Source: Emiliania huxleyi CCMP1516
Taxonomy: Eukaryota > Haptophyta > Isochrysidales > Noelaerhabdaceae
Assembly (NCBI RefSeq): GCF_000372725.1
Contig: NW_005200981.1
Span: 182,392 to 246,391 of the forward strand
Reading direction: 5' to 3'
Length of the DNA: 64,000 nucleotides
Under the pieces are notes generated by a model, which made no database searches, was not told where the DNA came from, and worked only from the letters and a program-made list of their open reading frames with translations. Below, piece by piece: positions 22,208 through 32,272 of this stretch (positions within the stretch are counted from its first letter, which is position 1; each line of letters begins with the position of its first letter). A program made the position numbers and the translations under genes.

Positions 22208-22438
22208 GCTTCTTGTGGCTCTCGTCGAGAGCGTTTAGCGTCCCGGCGGGTGGGAGAATATGTGTCGTCTGATGTGTCACTGGGTGCGTCACATCGGTCT
22301 TGATAACAAGCACGGTCGATCCGTCGAAGCGATACACTCGTTCCTATCACGCTGGAAGGCTTGCACGGAGCTCTGTGCCGGCACACAGCAGAGCCGTGCG
22401 GCAAGAGAAGAGCTCGATGGGGAGCGAGAACCGTCAGA
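22208..22438 (+). repeat. Inverted repeat, left arm
   Basis: About 231 bp from CTTCTTGTGGCTCTCGTCGA to GGGGAGCGAGAACCGTCAG. Its reverse complement is at 22674-22897, almost identical apart from a few substitutions and two small indels. More weakly matching sequence continues into the spacer on both sides. Confidence 0.92.
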
Positions 22439-22673
22439 TTTTCAGGTGTAACCTGAAGTCCGTCGCGATGCACTCAATCCCTCCCGAGCGAAAGCCGGTG
22501 GCTCTCTCGAACTCGTCGATATATTGCGGATAAACTGCTCTTCCCGCATACGGCTTGCAGAGTCAGAGGCGCAGAAAGGCTGCGAGTGCTCGACGAGTCT
22601 CGCGAGCTGCGCGGTCAAACCTGGGGGGAACTGACCGCATCAAGGCGGACTTCCGAAACCTGGGTGAGCACCT

Positions 22674-22897
22674 CTGACGGTTCTCGCTCCCCATCGAGCT
22701 CTTCTTGCCGCACTGCTGTGTGCCGGCACAGAGCTCCGTGCAAGCCTTCCAGCGTGATAGGAACGAGTGTATCGCTTCGACGGATCGACCGTGCTTGTTA
22801 TCAAGACCGATGTGACGCACACAGTGACACATCAGACGACACATATTCTCCCACCCGCCGGGACGCAAAACGCTCTCGACGAGAGCCAGAAGAAGGC
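22674..22897 (-). repeat. Inverted repeat, right arm
   Basis: Reverse-complement partner of 22208-22438, separated by a spacer of about 235 bp. A transcript across both arms would fold into a hairpin of more than 220 bp. Confidence 0.92.
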
Positions 22898-23403
22898 GTC
22901 CACACAGAAAGCCGCTCCTCGGACAGGCGAGCTCGCTCGATGCCGGCGAGCGCATGGCGCACGCCTTGGACGGTGGCGAAGCCAAAAACAGCGATGGTGG
23001 CCGTCCGCTGGCGTGAGCGGCGGCGGTCGAGACCTCACCATTCGCGCCGACGACCCAACCTCACGTGGAATAAGGGCGTAAGCGGAACAACCCAACCCGG
23101 GCCAACAACCCAACCCAACCCAAAAAGCACGATTCTCAAGTTGGGCCCTCAGCGTGGTGCACGTGCTTGTTCGGACGCAAAGTGCCAAAGCGCCCGTAAT
23201 CCAAACGAGGGATGGCACGAGGACAGGGTCCCCTGTAAAGAAGAAAGAAAGAAAGAAAACAGACAACCCAAGAAAGGGATGGGAGACGTGTCGTGCGAGG
23301 CGTGAACAAAAAATTGTCGGCATCGTCGCGCCTCGCGGCCTCGCGGGCGCGGGGCGAGGAGAGCTTGGAGAGAGGTGAGCTACGACGGTTCGTGGCGTCC
23401 TTC

Positions 23404-24378
23404 ATGAAGCTGCTGGCCCTTGGAGCCGTTGCGCCTGTACTCTGGCTAACGCCCGCCAGCCGCCGGTCAGCGACGCCGAGAGCTCCATGGGCATGCAGTT
23501 CCAGCCGCCAGTCTGCGGTCAGCATGCAGTTCCGCGCGCCAGGCGCTGAGGTGCCAAACCCATACGCGGCACTTGGCGTGAGCCCGGATGCCTCCGCCGA
23601 CGAGATCAAAAAGGCCTTCCGCAAAAAGGCGACGGCACTGCACCCCGACAGGAATAACGGCGGCGACGAGGAGTTTCAGGCGGTTGGACAGGCTTACGAG
23701 ATCTTAAAGGACCCGGAGAAGCGCCGCGAGTTCGACCTGACTGGCACTGTTGGCGGCGGCGGCATGGGCGGGGGCGGCCCGAGCCAGGCCGCGCAGGAGG
23801 CTATGATACGCGAGTTCATGCGGCAGAATGGGTTTGGAGCAGACTTTGGGTTCGGCGGCCAGGGCCAGCAGCAGCGGCCGGCGAAGAAACCGTTCCCGCG
23901 GCCCGGCGTGGACTGCTGGATCGCGGCCGACGTGGCGGAGATCTCGCGCGCCTCACGCGCGAGCATGTTCAGCACCGACAAGGACGAGATTCGTGCTCGC
24001 TTCGCAGGCACGCTTGGCGTGGTTTCGGCGGTCGACTCGCGTGACCGATCGGTCAAGGTGCGGGTGATGGTGTCGCCAGGCCGGGCCGCCGAAATCTGGT
24101 ACGGGTCCGACGCGATTTGGGACCCGGCTGCTCTCGCGGAGGGGGGGCAGGTGCGGGTGTGCCGCGATGCCGCCGCGTTGCACCGTTCCTCTCGCGCGGC
24201 GGGCCTCGCCATAGACCTCGACAAGGACAGTGTGCGGGAGAGGTGCGCCGGCAAGACGGGCACGGTGCAGGCGGTCGACACCGGCGACCAGACCGCCAAG
24301 TTGCGGGTCGTGGATCGACAGGCAGGCACGGCGGTTATCTGCTGGTTCGCCATCGCGAGCCTTGTCCCAGTGGTTTAG
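23404..24378 (+). CDS. J-domain (DnaJ/Hsp40) protein with plastid-type leader
   Basis: About 324 residues from ATG 23404. The leader MKLLALGAVAPVLWLTPASR is a signal peptide, followed by a Ser/Arg/Ala-rich stretch that could be a transit peptide, so the product probably enters the complex plastid or another secretory compartment. The J-domain starts NPYAALGVSPDASADEI and has the HPD motif intact at about residue 80 (LHPDRNNGG), which stimulates Hsp70 ATPase activity. A Gly/Met-rich linker follows. The C-terminal half has two similar segments, FAGTLGVVSAVDSRDRSVKV and CAGKTGTVQAVDTGDQTAKL, which look like small KOW/SH3-like beta barrels of the type seen in the gene at 1903-5460. The conserved DnaJ zinc finger is absent, making it a class III J-protein. 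Confidence 0.85.
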   Translation: MKLLALGAVAPVLWLTPASRRSATPRAPWACSSSRQSAVSMQFRAPGAEVPNPYAALGVSPDASADEIKKAFRKKATALHPDRNNGGDEEFQAVGQAYEILKDPEKRREFDLTGTVGGGGMGGGGPSQAAQEAMIREFMRQNGFGADFGFGGQGQQQRPAKKPFPRPGVDCWIAADVAEISRASRASMFSTDKDEIRARFAGTLGVVSAVDSRDRSVKVRVMVSPGRAAEIWYGSDAIWDPAALAEGGQVRVCRDAAALHRSSRAAGLAIDLDKDSVRERCAGKTGTVQAVDTGDQTAKLRVVDRQAGTAVICWFAIASLVPVV

Positions 24379-25418
24379 CAGGCCGGAACTCCTTGTGGAG
24401 GTTCATAGGGTGCTAGGTATAGAGCTCACGCAGAAGAATTCCAACCTCCCCGCTTTTGTTCACGCTGTACCGACCAGGCCCGTCTCGCCCTCTCGGTTAG
24501 CCGGAGCTCGGTGTGACCGCTCGCCACGCGGCAGGACCGCCTCGCCAGGGTTGCTTCCCCCAGGATTAGTGTCTTCTCGACTCTATACTGAGGGACGAAC
24601 CAAGGGCGGCTGTGGGCGGGGCTGCGGCCGGAGCTAGCATGGCTCGTCAGAGCCGAGACCCCGGCGAGGCGGCGCTCCGATGGGCGGCTACCTAGCCAGT
24701 CGCGAGGTTCTAACCGCTGCAGATCGGCGATAAATTAAACATGCCAGCGGGAGATATTCGGCTGATATGTGTAAATCTCCCGATCTCATCCCGGTGATGG
24801 ACACGTGCGTGCGTCCCTTCTTGTGTTGCGTTTCGGACGTCCCTTCGTTGTGTTCTCCCCGTCCGCCAGCGAGGACGCTCAGTTGCTGGCGGCCGCAGTC
24901 TTTCTGTGACCCACCCACCTCTCCCTTGTGTTTTGTCTGGGGGGCCTACTCTGATCTCTGTGAATTCGCGGAGCGAAGAAAATTTTATACGGAATACCTC
25001 CATTTTGGGGCCTCGTTTGGAATACGTATTCCGGAATACGTGTGTGGAATACGGCCTAAAACTGCAATTTTATACGGAATACGGCCCTTTTGGAGGTCAT
25101 TTGGAATACGTGGAATACGTATTCACAGAGTAGGCGGGTGGGGAGGGGTTTCTCCTGCGGAGTCGTGCGTGCGCGGGGCTCCTCTTTGCGAATACTCCCT
25201 ACATGCATCTCGCACCCGTTCTACCAGAGAAGACCTCGCGCAAGGACAGTGTGCGGGAGAGGTGCACCGGGGCAAGACTGGCACCAAACCCACCACCACC
25301 CACCCACCACCACCACCAACCACCACACCACCACGGCGCGCGCGCTCGACCACCAAACACACAAAAGAAAGATGAGGTCAAGACGCCGTCGCCACTCTGC
25401 CGTCGAGGAAGTCGAAAA
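24379..25418. other. Intergenic stretch with AT-rich tandem motif
   Basis: No gene supported. At about 24980-25125 a TTTTATACGGAATACG / GGAATACGTATTC motif is repeated several times in a GC-poor patch. At about 25241-25285 a fragment matches the DnaJ gene's coding sequence near 24222-24264 (AAGGACAGTGTGCGGGAGAG), evidently a small captured duplicate. Confidence 0.6.
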
Positions 25419-26291
25419 ATGCTCGGTCTCTCGTGGCTCCGGCGCCGGCCGCTCTCGAACGGTGGAGGGGGCGACGCAGCGCGACCGCGCTCGCCAGCTA
25501 CCACTACGGCGGCTGTGCCCACAGCACCCGCCGCGTCGCTGAGTGAAGACTGCGCCATGATCTCGGCGGCAATCATGGCGCGGACAGCTGTTCGACGGCG
25601 TGAAGGCCGCGTGCGGCTCGCTCGTTGCCTCCGCGATGCGGTCGCGGCTGAGATGCGGCAGCGTGCGAGTCGCCTCCAGGTCGTGCGAGCCAATGCCTGC
25701 CTGCGTGCAGAGCGGCAGAAGGCTTGCCGGGAGCTTCTCGACGTGCCGCTCTTGCTTCTGGCTGCTCCCAGCGACGACGTGCTCGCTGCGAGCGAGCACG
25801 CAAAGGAGATGGACGTCAGCGGCTTTGACTTCGCCGCGAGCGACCACGCGCTGCACGCCCTTCGTGGCGACTGCCGCGACTGCGTCACACGCCTGACTCA
25901 TGTTCTCGACGCTGCGGAGCGCGGGTCGAAACGGCGGGTTGACAAGATCGCGGAAGATGAGGCGGCAGCTGCGGCGGTCGTGGCAGCCAAGGCCCAGGCA
26001 GACGAGGTGGCACGCCTGGCCGAGACGCGAGCACGTTCGGCGACCCTGGCTGCCGAGATTCGTGAGTCACGGGCGCGAGATGCCGAGGCGCGCGCGCTGG
26101 CGAGGTTGGCAGAGGTCAATGCGCTGCTCTCGACCAACCACATCAGCCCCAAAGCCAAACGCCACAAGGGCGTCATCCCAGCGAGGCCGCGGCCACCGAC
26201 CAACAACGGCCATCTGGGGCGAGCCATGTACGCTTCGAAGTTGGCGCATCGGCGGTCAAACGCGGAGTTCGATATCTTTTCTGACTTGTGA
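25419..26291 (+). CDS. Unknown Ala/Arg-rich coiled-coil protein
   Basis: An open frame of about 290 residues from ATG 25419 (MLGLSWLRRRPLS). The frame runs further upstream through a His/Pro-rich low-complexity part that looks non-coding. Residues of the second half form a long charged helix (AEDEAAAAAVVAAKAQADEV type, kept here as a description of heptads) rich in Ala, Arg and Glu. The C-terminus has a basic segment SPKAKRHKGVIPARPR and ends NAEFDIFSDL. I do not recognise a family. Support comes from length, codon-like composition and the ordinary C-terminus. It converges with the NYN gene downstream. Confidence 0.5.
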   Translation: MLGLSWLRRRPLSNGGGGDAARPRSPATTTAAVPTAPAASLSEDCAMISAAIMARTAVRRREGRVRLARCLRDAVAAEMRQRASRLQVVRANACLRAERQKACRELLDVPLLLLAAPSDDVLAASEHAKEMDVSGFDFAASDHALHALRGDCRDCVTRLTHVLDAAERGSKRRVDKIAEDEAAAAAVVAAKAQADEVARLAETRARSATLAAEIRESRARDAEARALARLAEVNALLSTNHISPKAKRHKGVIPARPRPPTNNGHLGRAMYASKLAHRRSNAEFDIFSDL

Positions 26292-27463
26292 GTGGAGCGC
26301 AGCGGCGCGGCGCGACCGCGAGCGCTTTGTTCAGGGGTGTGTGGGCGGGCTTCTTTGATCGGCAGGGGCATTGGCCTGCCAGGTCGACAGCCGAAGGCTC
26401 GGACGCGCTTCAGCGGCGTCAGCGCGTCACAAGGTTGAGCCCTCTTCCCCCCGCTGCGAAAAAGGGTCCTGAGCGTGGGGCGTGGGGCGGGGTCGCGCAC
26501 AGTGGCCGCTGGCGTGTGGAAATGCAGTTACGTGTGCGACTCGGGAGGAGATCCACGCTTTTTTTCTCGTTTGTGGCATGAAGGGAGAGAATGGCCAGAG
26601 CGCAGAGGTGCAGGCGTGGCAGCGCACTCCAGCAGTGTGTGCACAGTGCAAGCAGAGCCGTGAATGTGTGATACAAAAAGAGCATATTATACGCACGAAC
26701 GTAAACACCGAAATGAGAGCCGTTTAATTCTGCCTCGAACTCGCCGTACAGATACGACATTTTGTGCCTGTGGCGCTGTGAGGGGACATCACGTAACATC
26801 GCACACGAGCGGCTCGTGTGCGATGGAGGAGGATGCCAGCCCAGCAGGTGGGAAGAGCTGCCGGCGGCGCCTCTGGCGGCTCGCGCGGCCCCAAAATGAA
26901 GGTGGACGGCACTAGCAACGTGGGCACGGCCGCGCCTCCTCGTTCTTGCAGCGAGGCCGCTCCGGTGACGCCGTCCGAAACGGCGAGCCGCGGCTGGGGG
27001 AGAGCACGCGCTCGGAGTATGCGCTGCGGGCACGTGCGCCGCCGGCTCCCAACTGTTGTACAACGGCGGGTAGCCCTACCGGCGGCGCGGGAGAAGGGTG
27101 CTGCGGCGTAGCAAGGCGTTGTCAGGAACGCGAGGGGCGGCGTGTGTCGCCAAGCGAGGGTCGATCCATTTGAACACCAAGGAGCGGTGGATCAAGCCCG
27201 TGCTCTCCTGATCGCGGAGAGGGGGCACACCACAGCACCTCAGCAAGCAAGCTGCTGGACCGCCACAGCAAGCTGCGGCTCCGGCCCCTTGCCGCCTGCT
27301 GCGCTCCAGCCGCGGGGCCCAGCTCTTGCCGACGCTCTTGCCGACGCCGGAAGCGCTGTCTCGACGCCCGCCCCGCGTCCCGGTGGCCCGAAGGTGGGGG
27401 CAGGTATGACCCACTCGTCCGCGATCTCTCTCCCGATCGCTGCGCGATGAGCTCCGCCGCCCG
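26292..27463. other. Convergent intergenic stretch
   Basis: This lies between the 3' ends of the coiled-coil gene (+) and the NYN gene (-). A short open frame near 26818-27111 has protein-like stretches but no family likeness. A hairpin of 11 perfect pairs with a CGG loop (TCGCACACGAG/CTCGTGTGCGA) sits at 26799-26823. Confidence 0.45.
26799..26823. repeat. Perfect short inverted repeat (11-bp stem, 3-nt loop)
   Basis: The arms TCGCACACGAG and CTCGTGTGCGA are exact reverse complements around CGG. In the 3' space between convergent genes it could be a transcript-end structure or a palindromic protein site; there is no U-tract. Confidence 0.7.
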
Positions 27464-28504
27464 CTACTCCACCCCTCGCTCCAGCGCCTTGCGCTCGCGC
27501 TGCGTCAGCTTGCCCTGCAAGCTGCCGGAGAGCACTCCTCTCTGCACCGCCCCCACCTGGTCCTCCAGGAAGACGGGGCGCCGCGAGCTCTCCTGCCGGT
27601 TCCACTCGCCCACCAGGGTGGCCGAGGCGGCGCGGCTGCCCTTGAGCTCCTCGACGAGCCGCTTCGTCGACATGACATTGGCTCCGTAGTTGGTCGCGGC
27701 GACCTGGATCGCGCGGTCCGCCGTGGCGGCCCATACAGGCCGCTGCCCCTCGGCCGCGATCCTGCGCAGCTCCTGCTCAATGTAGAGATCCGCAGATGGC
27801 GTGAAGACGACGCCGAGGCCGAGATATGACTCGACGTGATCACTGCGCGAGCCGGTGCCCGCCGAGTCGAACACGACGACAATGTCGTACCGCTTGGGCG
27901 AGTTGTACTCGACCAAGTCGTCCAGCAGCAGCCTGTCGAGCGAAGGCAAGGTGAGGTTCCACCCGCCGTTGTGCGGCGCGGACTGGGCTATCCCCCGTGT
28001 CTAGCAGCGCCTGCGAGCGCCCTCCATATCGTCGCGGTCACGACGCTTCTTCAGCCGGGCCCAATAGCCGATGACGTTGTAGCCGTCAACGAGCAGCAAT
28101 GGGACGGCCGTGGTGTTGTACTTGCCCCGCGGCAGCTCGCCAAGCTCACTTGAGGCAGCCTCTGCAGCGGCGTCCGCGCCGTTTGACTTTCTCCGGAAGC
28201 TGGTGCGCTCCTTTGGAGGCCGGACGCCGGTCCTCTGCCGAGCGCGGTAGGCGCGCACAAGCGCAATCTGCTTCCGAGCGGACAATAGAGAGTCTCCGCT
28301 CACCCGGCCTGGTGTGGCAGGCGGGGACGGCGGCGGGCCAGGCGCTGCCGGCGGGAGAGCCTTTGGCCGCCGCTTCTTCCCATCGCCTTTTGGGAACAGC
28401 CGCACGGCGCAGCGCGGTGCACATGTTGAGAACGAACGGTGTAGGCTGAGGCTAGGCAAAGAGGGCAGGCCGAGTAAAAGTACGACCGCGATTTGCTGGG
28501 CCAT
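27464..28504 (-). CDS. NYN/YacP-like PIN-fold ribonuclease, plastid-targeted
   Basis: A two-exon gene. From ATG 28504 the leader MAQQIAVVLLLGLPSLPSLS is a signal peptide followed by an Arg/Ser-rich transit-like stretch, so import into the complex plastid is likely. After a basic, Pro-rich linker comes the NYN domain: LLLVDGYNVIGYW, then exon 2 with LLLDDLVEYNSPKRYDIVVV, FDSAGTGS, VVFTPSADLYIEQEL and VWAATADRAIQ. The acidic residues in DGYN, SAD and TAD are the expected metal ligands of this nuclease fold. The intron (27933-28010) uses a GC donor. Bacterial YacP/Rae1 is a ribosome-associated mRNA endonuclease; plants have plastid homologues. Residue spacing is normal and the ligands are present, so it should be active. 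Confidence 0.85.
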
Positions 28505-28639
28505 TTCGTTGCTCGAAGAAGCAAGGAAAGGCAAAAAGAATTTCACGGTGTCACTCGCACTATGAGGGCGCAGACGCGAGACGGCCGCGGGGAGGTTTGG
28601 CAGGCGGCGAGGTGGGGGAGAGAGCGCATAATTAATCAT

Positions 28640-28895
28640 GTAAATTAATGAAACGCTATTGTCAACTCACAGCTCACAAGAAGAGAGCGGTTGGTTTTCA
28701 AAAATCTCTCTCAGCTCACTCTCTTGAGAGGCGCAATCGATGTCCTCCTCCCCGCGCGGCGGCACACCACACACGGCGAGGCACACGACACACGCGGCGT
28801 GGGTTGGATCCACCGAGGCGCTGGGAGCGAGTAGTGTCATGGAGAGAACGCCCACGCGCAAACTCCCCCTCGCTTCATCTCCTTCTCTAGACGAC
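28640..28895. other. Short intergenic stretch with repeat fragment
   Basis: It contains a partial copy (28681-28716) of the TTGGTTTTCAAAAATCTCTC repeat seen at 7084, 22164 and 42600. Confidence 0.5.
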
Positions 28896-30214
28896 TCACA
28901 GGTCGTCGTCTGCTCTCATGTCGGGGCGCAGTGCTGCCGTCTCCAAGGTCTCCTCGAAGGGCTCGCGCCTCCACGCGAGCAGCTTCGCGCCGCGGATGCG
29001 CTGCGCCGCGCTCGTGACGGAAGGCGTCATGTCGATCCTGTAGTTGCCTCGAAAGGGGTCATGAAGGTCTGCCATGATCATGAATATGCTCGAGAAGGCG
29101 GAGCACATGAACGCAAAGAGGAGGCGGACGCGGTCGATGGAGAAGAAGGCGATGGCGGCGGCCGCGGGTCCGGCACGAAGCACGAAGCAATAGAGAAGGG
29201 ACGCCATCAGCACCGAGAGCATGAGGTAGGTCGTGCTGGGCAGCGAGCCCTCGACAACGGCTCTCCGCTCGTTCCTTGCCGCCGCTAGCTGAAAGACGAG
29301 CTCGGTGCATCGGCTGTTCGTCCCGAGTGAGTCGCTCGGCGAGAAGCCGTACAACGGCCCGCCGTACAGCGCATCACTCACCTCGCTCAGCAGATCAGAC
29401 ATCTCGAGCACCGTGGATTGCTGATTGCGCCAGTGCTCCGCCCAGACCGGAGTCGTGCTCGAGCCGCCCATCGGGATGGAGTGCGCCGCGCCGAAGACGC
29501 ACGAGTGGCGAAGCGATGCGCTAAGCTCCTCATTGTACCGTTCGAGCAGGGCCGCAGCCCTGCGCATCCGCGGCTTGTCGCGCCGAAACAGCTTCACTTG
29601 CTGCTGCGTGAGCACCTCTAGCATGAAAAATTCCTTGAGCAGGCACCTGGGCCGCAGGGGAGCAGGCTGCTGCTCTTGCGCAGGGGTGTGTCCTGCGCTA
29701 TGGCACATAGCGGAGACCTGCGAATGTCGACCTGTCGCTGCCACAGGGCAAAGACGCCTTGCGCTGCGACGGTGCCGAGGGCGAATGTGAGTACGCTCGC
29801 CACGACCCCCTCCAGGTCAAAGAGCATCGCCTGAGCAACCTCCTCGGTGAGCAGGTTCTTGAGCCTGACCGCCTCGCCCGAGCCCAACACAGGCAGGGCG
29901 TTCCAGGCAATCGCCCCGGTAATGAGCGGCGCAAACGGAGAGCGCACCACGGAGAGCGCCCTCTGGCGCAGTAGCACCATCGAGGCGTGCCAGAACGGGA
30001 GCTCATCAAAGACAACGCCGGCTTCAGCCCTGGTTTCACCGTCGGAGGCGACAGCCAGAGCTGCACCCCGAGGCTTCGCTGACGGGGGGGGGAGAACGGG
30101 AGCTCTGTTTCCGGCGGTCGCTCCCTTTAGCTCTCGGCGGGGAATGGGAAACGACTGGAGAGCGCTGCTTGAAAGAGCAGGTGCGAGAAGGAAGAGCACC
30201 ACCATGTGGCACAT
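28896..30214 (-). CDS. DUF4239/bestrophin-like membrane protein
   Basis: A two-exon gene. The N-terminus MCHMVVLFLLAPALSSSALQ is a signal peptide; a second ATG at 30205 would also work. Exon 1 has two membrane segments (about LITGAIAWNALPVLG and VASVLTFALGTVAAQGVFAL). After a GT-AG intron (29634-29731) comes a cytosolic helical part with RRAAALLERYNEELSASL and then two membrane helices (TYLMLSVLMASLLYCFVL; VRLLFAFMCSAFSSIFMIM) followed by DLHDPFRGNYRID. The DxPFxG-type block after the last helix is the signature of DUF4239 proteins, which are distantly related to bestrophin channels. The function is unknown, and ion conductance would be a guess. Confidence 0.65.
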
Positions 30215-30484
30215 TTACTGCCAGAGAACCGTTGCGAAAGCTTGCTCCAGATATGTCGCGGCCGATCTCTCCTAAATGTCGGTCTGCGAGCCTTCGCCCC
30301 CGCCTGCCCGTCCGAGCGCGGCCGGCGACAACCCGAAGAAAGAGAATCTGCTTTACGTTGAAAGAAAGAAAGGAAGAAAACCTGCAAGCTGACAAGAATT
30401 CTTTTACTGGAAGCCCCGCGTGCTGGGCGTGCGCCTCGCCTGTCGCGCGAATCGTGTCGTGCGACCACCTTATCTTGTCGTGCG

Positions 30485-30742
30485 ATGCTTAGCAACGTGG
30501 TTGCCAAGCTGTGGACCGAGGCGCCGGCGGAGCAGCGCAAGCTCACCACGCAGGTCCTGCCCCCGTCCGCCGTCCGCACACTGTATATGCCCCTGTCTGA
30601 TCCTTCCGCCGCACCCTCGTTTGCCTCATCCCGCTCGCCTACTGACACTCACTCCCCGGCGCCACAGCTGGCGCGCAACTCCTTCTACTTTGTCACCGCG
30701 ATCATCCTCATCAAGCAATTTGGTGAGCAGATCGCGATCTGA
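30485..30742 (+). CDS. Small single-pass membrane protein, 47 residues, two exons
   Basis: Exon 1 (30485-30553) encodes 23 residues from ATG and ends in CAG|GT. Exon 2 (30668-30742) starts after CCACAG and runs to TGA. The intron is 114 nt and phase 0. The product has a charged N-terminal half (LWTEAPAEQRKLTT) and one hydrophobic helix (FYFVTAIILIKQF), like small subunits of mitochondrial or ER membrane complexes. I cannot assign it to a family. The TTTGGTGAGC at the end could also be a further donor site, so the C-terminus is provisional. Confidence 0.45.
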   Translation: MLSNVVAKLWTEAPAEQRKLTTQVLPPSAVRTLYMPLSDPSAAPSFASSRSPTDTHSPAPQLARNSFYFVTAIILIKQFGEQIAI

Positions 30743-31322
30743 GGCGCCGCGCTCTGCACTGAAGCGGGCCTTCCTGTCGAGAGTCGCGGTCGCGCGTGAG
30801 GGGTAGCTTGGTGGCTTCGATTCGCACACAGCTGCCCGCGCGGAGGGAGGTTGTCGGTATCAACCGCTCTCTGAGCCTACTGCACCGCCGGACTCGCGGG
30901 AGGTGATGCGCAGAAAGCGATCGCGGGCTGTTGCGGGCGGTTTCTGGCCGTGTTTCCTGGCTGCGCTAGCCTCTGCGGCGCATCCAGCTCCCTTTTTCCC
31001 GTCATAAATATTCTTTCACGCGCGAGTACTACTACACACCGAACGTAGGGGCAAGAGTCAAAACGAGGGCGAGACAGGTCAAGAGCGTGACCCGACGCGG
31101 CAGAGGGGTCAGCGCGCTACCGCTAGACCGCTCTCCCACCACCACGCAAAGGACCATGAAGGCCGGTATGCGCACATTGAGTCGCGCAATCACACACCCT
31201 CGCCGCAGTGCTTTCGCTTCTCTCTCGCTAGGCGCGTATTGGGCGGGGGCGAGTACGACTCTACCGACTCTCGCGACGCGTCCCAGACGGCTTAGGAAGC
31301 CTCACTTGGGTGTGCATGGGCC
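30743..31322. other. Intergenic stretch, nothing recognised
   Basis: I see no exon with family likeness and no notable repeat in this interval. Confidence 0.4.
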
Positions 31323-32115
31323 TCATGACGCCACGAGGCCCGACGGGGACTCGTCGCTGAGCCTGCGCAGCCGCGCGTGGTGGACCGCGCCGAGGCAGAC
31401 CAGCGGCGGCAGGAGGAGGGTGGAGGCGGCCGTCAGCAGCAAGTGCAGTGCCGCGGCAGCCTCGCGCGCGCGCTGCACCTGCTCGAGGTGTGGAGATGTG
31501 GCCGAGATGTGGCCGAGATGCGGGCCGAGACGGAGGCCGTGACGCAGCCGCACCTGCTCCGGGGAGAGGGCGGCGGCGGTCTCGCCGTCGGAGAGGTCCT
31601 GCGCGAGNNNNNNNNNNNNNNNNNNNNNNNNNNNNNNNNNNNNNNNNNNNNNNNNNNNNNNNNNNNNNNNNNNNNNNNNNNNNNNNNNNNNNNNNNNNNN
31701 NNNNNNNTTTTTGGGGGGGGGGGGGGGGGCGAGAGAGAAGGGGGGCGAGAGAGGGAAGAGAGAAGGGCGGCGGGGGGCCTCGCGGTAGGTGGTTCACCGT
31801 GTCGAGAGGCGGGCCGCGCCACAGCAGCCACGCGGTCTGGGCGAGGAAGGTGGCCGCGGCGAGGGGGAGGAAAAGCAGGAAAAGGGGGGCTTCGCCGCCC
31901 TCACCGCCGCCTCCGCCGCCGCCGCCGCCGCCGCCGCGCGAAGTCTCGCGGAAGGAGGAGAGAATGAGGGCGAGCACGGCGATCGGGAGCGCTGGCACGA
32001 AGGAGGAGGCGGCGGAGGCGGCGAGGGAGAGGAGGAGCAGCAGCCGCGAGAGGAGCAAGAAGGCGGCGGTCAAACGGCTCGGCGGCGGCTCGTCGATCGG
32101 CACGACGGTGACCTG
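31323..32115 (-). CDS. Multi-helix membrane module D, interrupted by gap
   Basis: This is the most downstream of four related minus-strand membrane modules. One exon (about 32115-31790) encodes VTVVPIDEPPPSRLTAAFLL followed by three hydrophobic segments, split by a poly-Gly stretch from a GCC repeat. After an intron and the 100-N gap, a second exon (about 31600-31323) has ALHLLLTAASTLLLPPLVCL and a stop. The intron holds a GGCCGAGATGT tandem motif. The helix layout parallels modules A-C. Exon limits are approximate. Confidence 0.4.
31608..31707. other. Assembly gap (100 N, conventional size)
   Basis: Exactly 100 N, the usual placeholder for unknown length, flanked by a G homopolymer run that probably stopped sequencing. 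Confidence 0.98.
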
Positions 32116-32272
32116 AGGAGAGGGAGAGACCACGCGGGGGAGGGGGGGCGTCTCTCGGCGGTGTCTCGGCGGCATCTCTCGACGGCAGATCTCGATGCGA
32201 CGTGTCTCGTCTCTCGGCCTTGATGCGCAGAGCGGCCGAGGAGAGTGATTAGCCGAGGAGAGTGGCTAATAA

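Larger units (their letters stand above)
21886..23403. other. Intergenic block carrying a long inverted repeat
   Basis: No protein gene is supported. The block is dominated by the inverted repeat at 22208-22897, with a dispersed CTTGTTGGTTTTC-type repeat just outside its left arm (22164-22206, inverted) and a (GAAA)n-linked repeat at 23215-23290. Open frames in the two arms are mirror copies of each other. Confidence 0.6.

Noticed and set aside
22260-22985. Two similar short proteins in the inverted-repeat arms
   Set aside because: They are the same DNA read in mirrored arms; no family likeness and different ends.
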